From Streptomyces zhaozhouensis (GTDB taxonomy: Bacteria; Actinomycetota; Actinomycetes; Streptomycetales; Streptomycetaceae), in contig NZ_OCNE01000001.1 in the NCBI RefSeq assembly GCF_900230195.1, positions 372,001 through 436,000 of the forward strand: a DNA stretch of 64,000 bases, written 5' to 3'. Shown in pieces: positions 22,545 to 31,229 of this stretch. The notes beneath the pieces are model-generated. The model made no database searches and was not told the DNA's origin. It was given only the letters and a program-made list of their open reading frames with translations. A program made the translations under genes and the position numbers. The stretch's first letter is position 1; the number at the start of each line of letters is the position of its first letter.

Positions 22545-25346
22545 ATGCCCCTGTCTGTGACCAGAGCCGCCAGGCGGCTGGCGGGAGCGCTGCTCGCGCT
22601 TCTGCTGCCCGTCTCGTCGGCGGTCGCGCTGGCGCCCTCGGCGTCCGGCGCGCCCGCCTGGGAGCCGAAGGAGCCCCCGCTCACCACCCCGTGGACCGAC
22701 CAGGTCGGCCCGGACAACGCGCTGCCGGAGTACCCGCGCCCGCAGCTGACCCGTCCCGACTGGCTGAACCTCAACGGCGTCTGGGAGTTCACCGGGGCCG
22801 AGGACCTCGACTCCCCGCCCGTCGGCGAGACGCTGGAGGAGGCGGTGCTGGTCCCCTACCCGATCGAGTCGGCGCTCTCCGGCATCCAGCGCCACGAGGA
22901 CACCATGTTCTACCGGCGCGCCTTCACCGTCCCCGAGGAGTGGGCGGGCGACCGGGTCAAGCTGAACTTCGGGGCCGTCACCTGGGAGGCCAGGGTCTGG
23001 GTCAACGGCACCGAGGTCGGCCGCCACACCGGTGGCTTCGACCCGTTCTCGTTCGACGTCACCGACGCGCTGGTGCCGGGCGGGAACGAGATCGTGGTGG
23101 GCGCCCACTCCCCCGTGGACGCCGGCGACTTCCCCATCGGCAAGCAGCGCCTGGAGCCGGACGGCATCTTCTACACCGCCAACTCCGGCATCTGGCAGAC
23201 GGTCTGGCTGGAGCCGGTGCGGGCCGCGCACATCACCCACCTCGACACCACGCCCGACGTGCCCGGCGGCGCGCTGGACCTGGTGGTGCGGGCCGAGGGC
23301 GCCGAGGGACACGGGGTGCGGGCCGAGGTGCTCGACGGAGGGACCGTCGTCGGCAGCGCCACCGGCGAGGTGGGCGGCACGCTGTCGGTGCCGGTGCCCG
23401 ACGCGCGGCTCTGGTCGCCGGACGACCCGTTCCTCTACGACCTGCGGGTCACGCTCACCGGGCCCGCCGGGACGGCGACCGGCGACAGCGTCGGCGGCTA
23501 CTTCGGGATGCGCTCGCTGGGCATGGCCGAGGTCGGCGGGGTGATGCGGCCGCTGCTGAACGGGGAGTTCGTCTTCCAGCTGGGGACCCTCGACCAGGGC
23601 TACTGGCCGGACGGGCTGTACACGGCACCCACCGACGCGGCGCTGGCCTGGGACCTGGAGCAGCAGAAGGAGCTGGGCTTCAACATGGTCCGCAAGCACA
23701 TCAAGGTGGAGCCGGCGCGCTGGTTCTACCACGCGGACCGGCTGGGGCTGATGGTCTGGCAGGACATGCCCTCGCCGGACACCGTCGACGAACCGAGCGC
23801 CGAGGGCAAGGCCCACTACGAGGCCGAGCTGACGCGGATGATCGAGAACCTCCGGGGCATCACCTCGATCGTCCAGTGGGTGCCGTTCAACGAGGGCTGG
23901 GGCGAGTACGACGCGGGCCGGATCGTGGACCACGTGCGGGAGCTGGACGACACCCGGCCGATCAACCACAACTCGGGCTCCAACTGCTGCCTGTCCGACC
24001 CCGATCCGGGCAACGGCGACGTGATCGACGACCACGCGTACCAGATGTCCGGCGGCACCAGGCCACCGGACGCCGAGCGGATCGCGGTACTCGGCGAGTA
24101 CGGGGGCCTCGGCCGGGCCGTCGAGGGCCACGAGTGGGAGCCGGGCGCCGGCTTCGCCTACGGCGAGCTGTACCCGGACGAGGCGTCGTTGACCACCCGC
24201 TACGCCACCATCACCGAGGAGGTCGCGCGGTTCGTCCACACCAGGGGCCTCTCCGGTTCGGTCTACACCGAGCCCTACGACCTGGAGAACGAGGTCAACG
24301 GCCTGTGGACGTATGACCGGCAGGTGCTGAAGGTCGACGCCGAGCGGGTGCGCGAGGTCAACGCCGGCGTGCTGGCGCAGGCCGCCGGCACCGAGGTGCG
24401 CACCGGCGAGCCGGTCTCGCTGCGGGTCACCACGGACGGCCACACCGACCGCTTCCTGCGCCACGCGGACGGCGCGGCCCGCACCGACGCGATCGACGAG
24501 GACTCCCCGGACGGGGACCGGCGGGACGCGGTCCTCCTCAGCCGCCCCGGGCTCGCCGACGACGCCTGCGTCTCGTTCGAGGCGAGCAACCGGCCGGGGC
24601 ACTACCTGCGCCACGACGGGGAAGGCCGGGTGCTGCTGGGCGCGGAGAGCGAGGGCGAGGCGGCGGCGGACGCCACGTTCTGCGCCACCGCCGGGCTCGG
24701 GGGCGGCGGCAGCTCGCTGGAGTCCCTCGACACGCCCGGCTCGTTCCTGCGCCACTTCGCGGAGGGCGTCCACCTGGCGCGGGAGGGCGGCGACCGGCCG
24801 TGGGACACCCCCGAGTCGTTCGCCGCCGACGCCACCTGGGCCGTCACCATCCCGCTGTGGCGCAGCGGCGCCGAGCTGCCCGTGGGCGAACGGATCTCGC
24901 TCGGCGTCACCACGGACGGCTACACCGACCGGGTGCTGCGGCACCGGGAGTCGCTGGCCAGGACCGACGTGATCGACGGCGGCAGCGGAACGCCCGACCG
25001 CGAGGACGCCACCTTCGTGGTGCGCCGCGGCCTGGCCGACTCCTCCTGCTACTCGTTGGAGGCGGCGAACGAGCCCGGCAGCTATCTGCGCCACTCCTCG
25101 TTCCGGGTGCGCCTGGACGCCGACGACGGCAGCGAGCTCTTCGACCGTGACGCCACCTTCTGCGCCCAGCCGGGCGCGGGGGGCGACGGCGTGCGGCTCG
25201 CCTCGGTCAACGAACTCGACGCCAACGTCAGGCACTTCGCCGAGGAGGTGTGGGTCGCGGTCAACGGCGGTCCGCACGCCTACGACCGGCCCGAGTCCTA
25301 CGCGGCCGACGTGAGCTGGCGGGTGCTGCCGGCGCTCGCCCCGTAG
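22545..25346 (+). CDS. Secreted glycoside hydrolase family 2 enzyme with two C-terminal AbfB domains
   Basis: A 933-residue exported enzyme. The signal peptide ends near residue 36 (SASGA-PAW). GH2 sugar-binding, immunoglobulin-like and TIM-barrel domains span about 60-610. The acid/base is probably Glu450 in PFNEGWGE and the nucleophile Glu518 in VLGEYGGLG. Two repeats, from about residue 625 (SLRVTTDGHTDRFLRH) and 785 (SLGVTTDGYTDRVLRH), are AbfB/CBM42-type arabinofuranose-binding domains. That suggests a substrate with arabinose side chains (arabinoxylan, arabinogalactan); the bond cleaved (beta-galactoside, beta-glucuronide or alpha-arabinoside) is not settled. ATG 22545 follows CACACAGGAG. 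Confidence 0.9.
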   Translation: MPLSVTRAARRLAGALLALLLPVSSAVALAPSASGAPAWEPKEPPLTTPWTDQVGPDNALPEYPRPQLTRPDWLNLNGVWEFTGAEDLDSPPVGETLEEAVLVPYPIESALSGIQRHEDTMFYRRAFTVPEEWAGDRVKLNFGAVTWEARVWVNGTEVGRHTGGFDPFSFDVTDALVPGGNEIVVGAHSPVDAGDFPIGKQRLEPDGIFYTANSGIWQTVWLEPVRAAHITHLDTTPDVPGGALDLVVRAEGAEGHGVRAEVLDGGTVVGSATGEVGGTLSVPVPDARLWSPDDPFLYDLRVTLTGPAGTATGDSVGGYFGMRSLGMAEVGGVMRPLLNGEFVFQLGTLDQGYWPDGLYTAPTDAALAWDLEQQKELGFNMVRKHIKVEPARWFYHADRLGLMVWQDMPSPDTVDEPSAEGKAHYEAELTRMIENLRGITSIVQWVPFNEGWGEYDAGRIVDHVRELDDTRPINHNSGSNCCLSDPDPGNGDVIDDHAYQMSGGTRPPDAERIAVLGEYGGLGRAVEGHEWEPGAGFAYGELYPDEASLTTRYATITEEVARFVHTRGLSGSVYTEPYDLENEVNGLWTYDRQVLKVDAERVREVNAGVLAQAAGTEVRTGEPVSLRVTTDGHTDRFLRHADGAARTDAIDEDSPDGDRRDAVLLSRPGLADDACVSFEASNRPGHYLRHDGEGRVLLGAESEGEAAADATFCATAGLGGGGSSLESLDTPGSFLRHFAEGVHLAREGGDRPWDTPESFAADATWAVTIPLWRSGAELPVGERISLGVTTDGYTDRVLRHRESLARTDVIDGGSGTPDREDATFVVRRGLADSSCYSLEAANEPGSYLRHSSFRVRLDADDGSELFDRDATFCAQPGAGGDGVRLASVNELDANVRHFAEEVWVAVNGGPHAYDRPESYAADVSWRVLPALAP

Positions 25347-25379
25347 GAGCCGGTGCCCCGCGCCGGGCGGCGCCGTCGG

Positions 25380-26972
25380 TCAGCCGACGGTGCCGTCCGG
25401 GCGGCGGCGCAGGGCGCGGCCCGGGAGGGCGCCGGTGGGGCGGCCGTCGTCGATCACCGGGACGCCGCCGACCAGGACGAACGGGATACCGCTCGGCGGC
25501 AGCCTGGGCTCGTCGAAGGTGGCGTTGTCGGCGACCGTCTCCGGGTCGAAGAGCACCAGGTCGGCGCGGTAGCCGGCGCGCACCAGGCCCCGGTCGGCCA
25601 GCCCCAGCCGCCGCGCGGGGGTGCCGGCCAGGTGCGCCACGCACTCGGCCAGCCCCAGCACGCCCAACTCCCGCACATAGCGCCCCAGATAGCGCGGGAA
25701 GGTGCCGTGGCCGCGCGGGTGCGGCCGGGCCGTCGCCAGCAGCCCGTCGCTGCCGCCGGTGTGCGCCGGGTGGCGCATCAGCGCGCGGACGTTCTCCTCG
25801 TCGCCGACCAGTTGCAGGATCGCGGTGGAGAGCGCGTCGCCGAGCAGCAGCCCGACGCACACCTCGAACGGCTCCCGCCCGTCCCGCGCGGCCAGTTCCG
25901 CGACCGTGGCGCCGAGCGCGGCGCGGTCCCGGGAGCCGGCGATCCGGATCGTCTCCCACTCCACGGGCACCCCGTGGCAGCCGTCGGAGCCGGCCACCTC
26001 CAGGTCGTGGCGGACCCGGGCCAGGGCCGCCGGGTCGCGCAGCCGCGCGAGCGTCGCGGCCGGGCCGCCTTCGGCCGCCCAGCTCGGCAGCAGCGCGGCC
26101 AGCGTCGTGGAGCCCGGCAGATAGGGGTAGCTGTCCAGTGTCAGGTCGACGCCGTCCCGCTCGGCCGCCGCCAGCAGCGCCAGCAGCTCGCCCGCGCGCC
26201 CCCGGTTGACGGAGAAGTTGAGGGTGGCGTGCGCCAGGTGCAGCGGGCAGCCCGCGCGGCGCGCCACCTCGACCATCTCGGCGTAGGCGTCCAGCGCGCC
26301 GGCGCCGTAGGAGCGGTGGTGCGGGGCGAAGAACCCGCCGTGCTCCGCCACCACCCGGCAGAGCGCGACCAGCTCGTCCGTCGGGGCGTACATCCCAGGC
26401 GGGTAGGTCAGCCCCGCCGACAGGCCCACGGCGCCCTGCCGCAAACCCTCGGCGACCAGGGCGCGTTGGGCGTCCAGCTCGGCCTCGTCCGCCGGCCTGG
26501 CCGCCCAGCCCATGGCCATCATCCGCACGGAGCCGTGCGGCACGAGATAGCAGGCGTTGACCGCGACGCCCCGGTCCAGCCGGTCCAGGTAGCCGGCCAC
26601 GTCGCGCCAGTCGAAGTCGAGTCCCGGCGGGTCGCCGTTCCAGCCGGCGATGGCCTGCCGCACCTGCGGCAGCGTGGTGTCGTCGACCGGCGCGTACGAC
26701 AGGCCGTCCTGGCCCAGCACCTCGCAGGTGACTCCCTGCGCGACCTTGGCGGTGTGCGCCGGCTCGGTCAGCAGGCTCAGGTCCGAGTGCGCGTGCATGT
26801 CGACGAAACCGGGGGCGAGCGCCAACCCGTCGGCGTCCAGCACCCGCCGGCCGGTCAGCCCGGCGCCGCCGACCGCCGCGATCCGGCCGCCGTCCACCGC
26901 GACGTCGGCGCGCTCCGGGGGCCGGCCGCTGCCGTCCACCACCAGCGCGCCCCTGATCAGCAGCTCGGCCAT
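25380..26972 (-). CDS. N-acyl-D-amino-acid deacylase (D-aminoacylase), amidohydrolase family
   Basis: A 530-residue metal-dependent amidohydrolase. The zinc motif VDMHAHSD lies near residue 65, the core has GVSCE/Q-like VAQGVTCEVLGQDGLSYAP and FFAPHHRSYG, and the C-terminus returns to the small beta-sandwich (RADLVLFDPETVADNATF). This is the D-aminoacylase/N-acyl-D-glutamate deacylase group, which frees D-amino acids from N-acylated forms. ATG 26972 (MAELLIRGALVVDG) is chosen; the longer frame upstream overlaps the divergent RidA gene. The divergent RidA-family partner suggests an amino-acid salvage unit sharing a 94-bp promoter region. Confidence 0.9.
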   Translation of the reverse strand: MAELLIRGALVVDGSGRPPERADVAVDGGRIAAVGGAGLTGRRVLDADGLALAPGFVDMHAHSDLSLLTEPAHTAKVAQGVTCEVLGQDGLSYAPVDDTTLPQVRQAIAGWNGDPPGLDFDWRDVAGYLDRLDRGVAVNACYLVPHGSVRMMAMGWAARPADEAELDAQRALVAEGLRQGAVGLSAGLTYPPGMYAPTDELVALCRVVAEHGGFFAPHHRSYGAGALDAYAEMVEVARRAGCPLHLAHATLNFSVNRGRAGELLALLAAAERDGVDLTLDSYPYLPGSTTLAALLPSWAAEGGPAATLARLRDPAALARVRHDLEVAGSDGCHGVPVEWETIRIAGSRDRAALGATVAELAARDGREPFEVCVGLLLGDALSTAILQLVGDEENVRALMRHPAHTGGSDGLLATARPHPRGHGTFPRYLGRYVRELGVLGLAECVAHLAGTPARRLGLADRGLVRAGYRADLVLFDPETVADNATFDEPRLPPSGIPFVLVGGVPVIDDGRPTGALPGRALRRRPDGTVG

Positions 26973-27066
26973 CGTCCGCTCCGTCCCTCGCGCCGCCCGC
27001 CGTTCCGCCGACGGGTCCGCGTGGTCTACCCTGCCGCCGGCACCCACCCCGGCGAAAGGCGGCCCG

Positions 27067-27501
27067 ATGTCCGAGATCCCCGCGCGGAACCCCGAGCCCG
27101 GCACGGCGAAGACGGCGGTGCGCACCGAGGCCGCGCCGGCGCCGGCGTGGAACTTCTCGCAGGGGCTGCGCAAGGGCCCGCTGCTCCAGGTCTCGGGGCA
27201 GGGGCCGCAGGACCCGGCGACCGGCGTCTATGTGCACGCGGGCGACGTCCGCGCCCAGACCGCCCGCACGCTGGAGAACGTGCGGGCGGTCCTGACGGCG
27301 GGCGGCGCGGGCGTGGAGGACGTGCTGATGTTCCGCGTCTACCTCACCCGGCGGGAGGACTTCGCCGCGATGAACGAGGCGTACGGCGCGTTCGTCCGCG
27401 AGCACTGCCCCAGCGGGGTGCTGCCCTGCCGCACCACCGTCTTCGTCGAGCTGCCGCACCCGGAGATGCTGGTGGAGATCGACGCGCTGGCCGCCGTCTG
27501 A
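27067..27501 (+). CDS. RidA/YjgF family enamine/imine deaminase
   Basis: A 144-residue RidA-type protein. LLQVSGQGPQDPATG, TARTLENVRAVLTAGGAGVEDVLMFRVYL and GVLPCRTTVFVELPHPEMLVEIDALA follow the family order; the arginine that binds the substrate carboxylate in RidA corresponds to CRTTV. RidA proteins hydrolyse reactive 2-aminoacrylate-type imines, which fits a partner of the divergent D-amino-acid deacylase. ATG 27067 follows CGAAAGG. It converges with the second MalR-like gene. Confidence 0.92.
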   Translation: MSEIPARNPEPGTAKTAVRTEAAPAPAWNFSQGLRKGPLLQVSGQGPQDPATGVYVHAGDVRAQTARTLENVRAVLTAGGAGVEDVLMFRVYLTRREDFAAMNEAYGAFVREHCPSGVLPCRTTVFVELPHPEMLVEIDALAAV

Positions 27502-27523
27502 GCCGGCGGGCGGTGCCGGGTCG

Positions 27524-28558
27524 TCAGCCCGGCGCCGCCGCGGTCGAGCCGCGCACCACCAGCTCGGGCTGGAAGACGAACTCGGTGTGCTGCACCGGGT
27601 TTCCGTTGATCTCCTCCAGCAGCGCGTGGACGGCGGCGCTGGCCATGGCGGTGACGGGCTGGCGCACCGTGGTCAGCGGCGGGTCGGTGAACGCGATCAG
27701 CTGCGAGTCGTCGAAGCCGATCACCGACACGTCGCCCGGCACGGTCAGCCCGCGCTGCCGCACCGCGCGGACCGCGCCCAGCGCCATCATGTCGCTGCCG
27801 CAGACCAGCCCCGTGCAGCCGGCGTCCAGCAGCGAGGCGGTGGCGGCCTGCCCGCCCTCCACGCTGAAGAGGGTGTGGCGCACCACGCCCTCCACCGGCC
27901 GCGCGCCGTCCTCGGCGAGCGCGGCCTCGAACCCGCTGACCTTGCGCCGCACCGGGACGAACCGGTCCGGGCCGACGGCCAGACCGATCCTGCGGTGTCC
28001 CAGCTGGCGCAGGTGCGCCACCGCCATCCGGCTGGCCGCCGCGTCGTCGGGCGAGACGAAGGCCGCGCCGATCCGCTCGTTGAAGCCGTTGATCAGCACG
28101 AACGGCACGCCCCTGCCCGCCAGCCTGGTGTAGCGGGCGGGGTCGGCCGAGGTGTCGGCGTGCAGCCCGGACATGAAGACGATGCCGGTGACGCCGCGCT
28201 CGACCAGCTGCTCGACCAGCTCGTCCTCGGTGGCGCCGCCCGGCGTCTGGGTGCACAGCACCGGCGTGTAGCCGTAGCCGGCCAGCGCCTGCTCGATCAC
28301 CTGCGCGAAGGCGGGGAAGATCGGGTTGGTCAGCTCCGGTATGACCAACCCGACCAGCCCGGCGCTGCGTTGCCGCAGCCGCACCGGACGCTCGTAGCCG
28401 AGGATGTCCAGCGCGGCCAGCACCCGCTGCCTGGTGGCCGCCGCCACGCCGGACTTGCCGTTGAGCACCCGACTGACGGTGGCCTCGCTGACCCGTGCCT
28501 GCTGCGCGATGTCGGCCAGCCTGGCCGGCTGGGGAAGGGCTCCTCCCGGCTGGCTCAC
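27524..28558 (-). CDS. LacI family regulator, second MalR-like paralogue
   Basis: A 344-residue LacI regulator. The helix-turn-helix is ARLADIAQQARVSEATVSRV with hinge LNGKSGVAAATRQRVL; the effector domain has NPIFPAFAQVIEQAL, FMSGLHADTSAD, SVIGFDDSQLIAFTDPPLTTVRQP. It is closely similar along its whole length to the MalR at 33845. GTG 28558 overlaps the TGA of the alpha-glucosidase (GTGA), so it is translationally coupled as the last gene of the mal operon. It should respond to maltose-type sugars; having a regulator inside the operon allows feedback. The large frame extending to 30145 is a shadow of the glucosidase. Confidence 0.92.
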   Translation of the reverse strand: MSQPGGALPQPARLADIAQQARVSEATVSRVLNGKSGVAAATRQRVLAALDILGYERPVRLRQRSAGLVGLVIPELTNPIFPAFAQVIEQALAGYGYTPVLCTQTPGGATEDELVEQLVERGVTGIVFMSGLHADTSADPARYTRLAGRGVPFVLINGFNERIGAAFVSPDDAAASRMAVAHLRQLGHRRIGLAVGPDRFVPVRRKVSGFEAALAEDGARPVEGVVRHTLFSVEGGQAATASLLDAGCTGLVCGSDMMALGAVRAVRQRGLTVPGDVSVIGFDDSQLIAFTDPPLTTVRQPVTAMASAAVHALLEEINGNPVQHTEFVFQPELVVRGSTAAAPG

Positions 28559-30240
28559 TCCCGCCACCAGGCGGTGGTGTCCGCCGGCAGCGGCCCGTCC
28601 GCCCGGCAGGGCCCGCTCGCGAGCAGCAGCCGCGCGCCGGCGCACGCCTCGGGCAACGCGACCGGCGCGTCGGTGGTGTTGGCCACCACCAGCACCGCGC
28701 GGCCCTCGGCGTCGACGCGGCGGAACGCCAGCACGCCCTCGCCGGCCGGCAGCCACTCCACGCCGTCGCCCGCGCCCAGCGCCGGCTGCTCCCGACGCAC
28801 CGCGAGCGCCGCACGGTACAGCTCCAGCGTGGAGTCGGGGTCGCCGCTCTGCGCGGCCACGGACAGCTCGCCCCAGCCGGCCGGCTGCGGCAGCCAGCCG
28901 GCCGCGCCGCCGAAGCCGAACGACTCCCCGTCCCTGGTCCACGGCAGCGGCACCCGGCAGCCGTCGCGCAGCCCGTCCTGTCCTTCCTGCCCGTCGCCGC
29001 CGCTGCCGCGCCGGAAGAACGCCGGGTCCTGGCGCACCTCGTCCGGCAGGTCGGTGACCTCCGGCAGGCCCAGCTCCTCGCCCTGGTAGACGTAGGCGGA
29101 GCCCGGCAGGCCCAGCATCAGCAGCGTCGCCGCCCGCGCCCGCGCCAGCCCGCCGCCGAGCCGGGTGCGGTGGCGGACCACGTCGTGGTTGGACAGGACC
29201 CAGGTCGTCGGCGCGCCGACCGGGCGCATCGAGTCCAGCGAGGAGTCGATGACCCGCCGCAGCTCGGCGGCGTTCCACGGGGTGTTGAGGTAGTGGAAGT
29301 TGAACGCCTGGTGCAGCTCGTCGGGACGCACGTACAGCGCGGTCCTGCTCTCGTGCGGCGTCCACGCCTCGGCCACGCCGATCCGGTGGCCCGGGTACTC
29401 GTCGAGGATCTGGCGCCAGGCACGGTAGATCTCGTGGACCCCGTCCTGGTCGAAGAAGGGCAGCACCTGGGTGCCGAGCATCCGCAGCTGGCCGGCGTGG
29501 CCCATGTCGGGCAGCCCGGCGGCCTTCACCAGGCCGTGGGCCACGTCGATGCGGAAGCCGTCCACCCCCATGTCGAGCCAGAACCGCAGCACGGAGCGGA
29601 ACTCGTCCCGCACGGCCTGGTTCTCCCAGTTGAAGTCGGGTTGCTCGGGCGCGAAGAGGTGCAGATACCACTCGCCGTCCGGCTCTGGCAGCCGGGTCCA
29701 GGCGGGGCCGCCGAAGATGGACTCCCAGTCGTTGGGGGGGAGTTCGCCGTCCGTGCCGCGCCCGGGGCGGAAGTGGTAGCGGTCCCGCAGCGGCGATCCC
29801 GGGCCCTCGCGCAGCGCGCGGCGGAACCACTCGTGGCGGTCGGACGAGTGGTTGGGCACCAGGTCGACGATGATCCGCAGGCCCAGGTCGTGGGCGTCGC
29901 GGATCAGCGCGTCGGCGTCGTGCAGGTCGCCGAACATCGGGTCGATCGCCCGGTAGTCGGCGACGTCGTAGCCGGCGTCTGCCTGGGGCGAGGCGTAGAA
30001 CGGGCTCAGCCAGACGGCGTCGACGCCGAGCTGCGCCAGATACGGCAGCCGGGCCCGGATGCCGGCCAGGTCGCCCATGCCGTCGCCGTTTCCGTCGGCG
30101 AAGGAGCGCGGGTACACCTGGTAGATCACCGCGTCCCGCCACCACTCCGGCGGGCGGGGGGCCGCCGAGGGCGCGGCTTCGGGGCGGGGGGCGCCGGCTT
30201 CGCTGGTCGGCCGGGTGCGGTCAGCGAGGTGCTGGGTCAT
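28555..30240 (-). CDS. GH13 alpha-glucosidase (maltodextrin-degrading, cytoplasmic)
   Basis: A 561-residue GH13 enzyme without signal peptide. Conserved regions are DLVPNHSSD (region I), GFRIDVAHG with the Asp nucleophile (region II), VAEAWTP with the Glu acid/base (region III) and VLSNHDVVRHRTR (region IV). MGDLAGIRARLPYLAQLGVDAVWLSPFY is typical of oligo-1,6-/alpha-1,4-glucosidases. It should release glucose from maltose and maltodextrins imported by MalEFG, 63 bp upstream in the same operon; this matches the alpha-glucosidase gene of streptomycete mal loci. The regulator gene overlaps its stop codon. Confidence 0.94.
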   Translation of the reverse strand: MTQHLADRTRPTSEAGAPRPEAAPSAAPRPPEWWRDAVIYQVYPRSFADGNGDGMGDLAGIRARLPYLAQLGVDAVWLSPFYASPQADAGYDVADYRAIDPMFGDLHDADALIRDAHDLGLRIIVDLVPNHSSDRHEWFRRALREGPGSPLRDRYHFRPGRGTDGELPPNDWESIFGGPAWTRLPEPDGEWYLHLFAPEQPDFNWENQAVRDEFRSVLRFWLDMGVDGFRIDVAHGLVKAAGLPDMGHAGQLRMLGTQVLPFFDQDGVHEIYRAWRQILDEYPGHRIGVAEAWTPHESRTALYVRPDELHQAFNFHYLNTPWNAAELRRVIDSSLDSMRPVGAPTTWVLSNHDVVRHRTRLGGGLARARAATLLMLGLPGSAYVYQGEELGLPEVTDLPDEVRQDPAFFRRGSGGDGQEGQDGLRDGCRVPLPWTRDGESFGFGGAAGWLPQPAGWGELSVAAQSGDPDSTLELYRAALAVRREQPALGAGDGVEWLPAGEGVLAFRRVDAEGRAVLVVANTTDAPVALPEACAGARLLLASGPCRADGPLPADTTAWWRE

Positions 30241-30303
30241 GACATCCCTGGTTTTCGGGCGGGAGGGGCGGCGTGGGGGGTGGGGCGTGTGGGTCCCGTT
30301 GCT

Positions 30304-31227
30304 TCAGGACTTGGTGGCGCCGGCGGTCAGTCCGGACTGGAGATGTCGCTGGGCGTAGCCGAAGACCAGCGTCGCCGGCACGGCGATCAGCACGGCGGCG
30401 GCGGTCATCAGGTGCCAGTCCTGGGTGTGCTGGTTGACGAAGGTCTGGAGGCCGCCGGCGAGGGTGAGGTTGTCCTCGCCGGTCATGAAGGCGGTCGCGT
30501 AGGCCACCTCGGCCCAGGCCGTGACGAAGGTGTAGAAGCCGGTGACGGCCAGCCCCGGCTTGGCGAGCGGCATGATGAGCCGCCAGAAGGTGCCGAACGG
30601 GTTGAGCCCGTCGACCCGCCCCGACTCGTCGATGGAGACGGGGATGGTGTCGAAGAAGCCCTTCATCATCCAGGCGCAGAACGGCACCGCGATGGTGAGA
30701 TAGGTGACGATCAGCGCGACCGGCTGGTTGAGCAGGCCGTAGCGCGACATCAGGTTGTACAGCGGCACGATCAGCACCGCCATGGGGAACATCTGGGTGA
30801 TCAGCAGCGTCCACATCAGCGGGCGCATCCCGGGGAACCGGAAGCGGCTGAGGGCGTAGCCGGTCGTCGAGGAGATCAGCACCCCGATCACGGTGGTGAC
30901 CAGCACGATCAGCACGGAGTTCCCGAACCAGGTCAGGAACGCGGTGTCGTTGACGACGTGGTCGTAGTTGTCGAGCGTGAAGTCGGCGACCAGCGAGAGC
31001 GAGAAGGTCTCGCTCTTCGGCTTGAACGAGGTCACCAGCAGCCACAGCGGCGGGAAGAGCGCGATGAACGCGGCCGCGAGCAGCGTGAGATGGAGGCCGA
31101 AGGAGGCCAGCGGTCCGCGCTCGCCGCGCCGCCGCACCCGCCGGCGGGGGGTCGGCGCGCCGGGGCGCGCGGGGCCGGGGACCGGCAGCGGCTCGGTCCC
31201 GTCGACGCGGGTGGTATCGGTCGCCAT
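30304..31227 (-). CDS. malG: Maltose/maltodextrin ABC transporter permease MalG
   Basis: A 307-residue inner-membrane permease with six predicted spans and the EAA-type loop ESGRVDGLNPFGTFWRLIMPLAKPG that contacts the ATPase. The N-terminal 40 residues are Pro/Arg-rich and cytoplasmic. ATG 31227 lies 2 nt after the malF stop (an in-frame GTG at 31233 would overlap it), so expression is coupled. With MalF it forms the channel for maltodextrins. No ATPase gene is nearby; streptomycetes use the shared ATPase MsiK. Confidence 0.94.
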   Translation of the reverse strand: MATDTTRVDGTEPLPVPGPARPGAPTPRRRVRRRGERGPLASFGLHLTLLAAAFIALFPPLWLLVTSFKPKSETFSLSLVADFTLDNYDHVVNDTAFLTWFGNSVLIVLVTTVIGVLISSTTGYALSRFRFPGMRPLMWTLLITQMFPMAVLIVPLYNLMSRYGLLNQPVALIVTYLTIAVPFCAWMMKGFFDTIPVSIDESGRVDGLNPFGTFWRLIMPLAKPGLAVTGFYTFVTAWAEVAYATAFMTGEDNLTLAGGLQTFVNQHTQDWHLMTAAAVLIAVPATLVFGYAQRHLQSGLTAGATKS

Positions 31228-31229
31228 GG

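Noticed and set aside
22264..22560. 98-codon ORF upstream of the GH2 gene
   Set aside because: No ribosome site or family, poor codon bias, and it overlaps regulatory dyads.
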